A stretch of DNA of 64,000 nt from Rhopalosiphum padi. Lineage: Eukaryota > Arthropoda > Insecta > Hemiptera > Aphididae. Shown here piece after piece: positions 62,201 through 64,000 of the stretch (positions are counted from its first letter, which is position 1; each line of letters begins with the position of its first letter). The stretch lies in the NCBI RefSeq assembly GCF_020882245.1, contig NC_083598.1, forward strand, positions 53,295,858 to 53,359,857, read 5' to 3'. The translations under genes and the position numbers were made by a program. The notes under the pieces were generated by a model. That model saw only the letters and a program-made list of their open reading frames with translations, did not search any database and had not been told where the DNA came from.

Positions 62201-63982
62201 AAATATTTAATTCATTAATCTCGTTTTAACCACGATTACAAAGTAACTAGGTAGCTTAATATTGATTGATAGAAATTTTAGTGATTGTTTTTACAATCCA
62301 TTTTGATCCATCAAACTGTTAAATCTGTATGATGTTTCAAATATAAAATACAAAAAAACTATATACCTTGTATATTTTAATAACTACATCAATAACTTAA
62401 AATAAAATGATTTGTTTTATGTTGGATTCTATATTTATCTAACCCTATAAAAATTTAAAATTGTAATAAAATTAGCAGTTATTTACAACAGACTACAGCT
62501 AATTAGGAATCATATTATATTTTTTGAGATTAAATAATTAACATTTATAGAAACACAAAAAATAAATTAATCAAAATGTAAAATTTCCATAAATAACTTC
62601 AAATTATTTCGAAAAACTATTGAAAGTATTATTATATATACTTGTTGAATATTCTATGTATCTACATGGTGTTCATTTTTATTTAAAAACTAGATTTTCA
62701 TTTGTCGTTATAATATTTTTTTCTATTTTCCCGATTAATTTAATAAATACTGGGAATTTTAAATTTTTGGAAGTTTTAACTAGATTTAATTTGCTATCTG
62801 CAGATACTACTCTTAAAATTATAGACCCGAGAAGATTTCCTTTTATTAATTATTTATAGAAATACACAGATACACACACAAAAAAAAATATCACTGGAAA
62901 ATTAATACATTCATCTCTCCGCTCAGAATTTTAAATAGAATATATTATTTTATATTTTATGTGTTGAACCGGTATTTAATTTAAATAATTAAATTATTTG
63001 GTTAATTTTTTTTTTTTTTTTTATGTTAATTGAAAACAATTAAAAAATATATAAATAGTAATATTAAATTAGTGCTCATTATACATATATACATATTTCA
63101 TCATACTTTCCTAATAGCTATAAACATTTTAAATTTGTGAATGCGACAAATTCACATCAAAATCGTCAATCAACAGCAGATCTAAAATTAATAATTTTGT
63201 TAATTTATCATTTAGGCGATAATGTTTAGTAAGCTCAGCCATCATCTATGAATACACAATATAATAATAAATCAACCTTTTAATATTTAATACTAAAACT
63301 ATTCTAAATTTCTATTTATTTACTAATTATAAGTAAAAAATTATTACGCTTGCAATCGGCTGAAAAAAATAATAATTCATAGAAATATAGTATTAATTAT
63401 AGTAATAACTTATTTATATACTAAAGCTATATTTAGTGAATATATTATGCAATTTTATGTACAGTAGATTTAATATTTCTACTATCATAAACAATATACA
63501 TTTTTTAAAGTCAAAAAAAAATATTATTATTAACACTATTTTTATCATCTATATATTAAAATTGTATAAAAATATAGAATGAGACGATGTAAGTTATTTT
63601 TGTCTCTAGTTAATAGTAAAACAGTTATCAGTAATTGGTTTTAATTTCTTTTACTAAAAAATGCTACAAACTTTTACATATGAATATCAATATAATACAA
63701 ATTTAAAAAAAAAATAATGATACATAAATAAATTTTACCAGCATTCGGTTTATCATAATCTCCTTCAATAGCTGAAAAAAATTGAAAATTCAAGAAATCG
63801 TATAAAATATCTATGAATATTAATACAGAAATAATTAAAATTAAAGAAATAATAAATATGACCATAATAATACCATTAAATTCTTTGAGATATTCTTTAT
63901 TTAATAACGCGGTCGCTGGAATAATCGAAATTGAAAGAACTGTGATTGTTATAGTTATAAAATAAAACATAAACCAATTCAT
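56192..63982 (-). CDS. Type-1 micro-exon gene C, predicted small secreted protein
   Basis: Well-supported exons: 63874-63982 (signal peptide), 63739-63771 (IEGDYDKPNA), 63348-63359 (DCK), 60508-60540 (DFDDPNVIYR), 59983-59991 (NI), 59583-59594 (RFI), 57915-57941 (DVQDIYFK), 56443-56451 (VM), terminal 56192-56277. Weaker exons: 61575-61583 (KP), 60931-60948 (PDVEI), 60714-60734 (SIIHVE), 60115-60132 (RSLHQ). The homologue of the SNDTLRD exon (62077-62101) has one extra base and would create a stop at the next junction, so it must be skipped for the gene to work. All others are phase 1 and can be joined or skipped freely. The long-exon/9-nt-exon pair occurs twice, showing internal duplication of the 3' half. 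No function is recognised. Confidence 0.6.
62077..62101 (-). pseudogene. Frameshifted copy of the SNDTLRD exon in gene C
   Basis: 25 nt against 24 nt in A and B, because CGTAAAGTATC became CGTAAAAGTATC on the plus strand. Splice sites are intact. Inclusion would give TAA at the following junction. Confidence 0.6.
62620..62859 (+). other. Plus-strand open frame conserved in the A, B and C introns
   Basis: The frame ending ...LLSADTTLKI, DPRRFPFINYL, stop, is open here, at 7000-7163 in A (with one internal stop) and at 37164-37244 in B, sharing the stop position. It could be an old pseudogene. The opposite strand carries the candidate exon described at 7112-7144, so conservation may come from that strand. 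Confidence 0.25.
63874..63982 (-). CDS. Gene C first exon, signal peptide
   Basis: It encodes 36 residues plus one base beginning MNWFMFYFITITITVLS, hydrophobic to about residue 27, then NKEYLKEFN. Donor GTATTATTA. Confidence 0.72.
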
Positions 63983-64000
63983 TTTATTTCATTGATTTGT

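Noticed and set aside
1..64000. CRISPR arrays, bacterial operons, rRNA or functional tRNA genes
   Set aside because: No regular spacer arrays, ribosome-binding sites or RNA gene sequences were seen; the only tRNA-like sequence is the SINE head at 53478.

Overview
The window looks like nuclear DNA of an AT-rich insect, most likely an aphid. That assignment is an inference from the very low GC, the dispersed DNA-transposon debris, a FLYWCH/MULE transposon, a tRNA-derived SINE and a gene architecture of extremely short exons. There are no bacterial features, no rRNA or tRNA genes of its own, and only one long intact single-exon ORF (the transposase at 2199-3581).

The main content is not visible as ORFs. 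Read on the minus strand with splice signals, the window holds an array of genes built from micro-exons of 6-39 nt. Nearly all are flanked by a pyrimidine tract plus AG and a GT donor, very often GTACGT. Exon lengths are multiples of three, and exons read openly in one phase only: each starts with the last two bases of a codon and ends with the first base of the next. Two gene types alternate. Type 1 occurs three times (A 1577-8952, B 35012-38829 with extra 3' exons down to 33880, C 56192-63982). It starts with a 109-nt signal-peptide exon and ends with a short terminal exon, giving a predicted small secreted protein of roughly 110-140 residues. Type 2 occurs twice (14392-31050 and 41862-53885) with 20-21 recognised exons each; its first exon was not found with certainty. 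The two-gene cassette is tandemly repeated with offsets of about 30 kb and 25 kb. The architecture recalls the micro-exon effector ('bicycle'-type) genes described in gall-forming aphids, but I cannot show sequence relationship, and no CYC motif is evident.

Layout: 1-1576 downstream part of gene A; 1745-3902 a complete MULE transposon sitting in the last intron of A, with its empty site preserved at 34040-34047; 4000-8952 remaining exons of A; 8953-14391 spacer with repeats; 14392-31050 type-2 unit 1, whose introns carry non-LTR tails, a fold-back element, decayed zinc-finger-like blocks and a decayed Tc1-type transposase; 31051-33879 spacer with a 200-bp tandem repeat; 33000-34936 duplicated 3' ends of type-1 genes; 35012-38829 gene B, with a decayed MULE relic in an intron; 38830-41861 spacer with a decayed Ty3-like RT fragment and tandem repeats; 41862-53885 type-2 unit 2, with a SINE beside one exon; 53886-56191 spacer; 56192-63982 gene C.

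Exons were called by eye from splice signals, phase and comparison of paralogous copies. No transcript or database search was available, so gene models are provisional and certainly incomplete.
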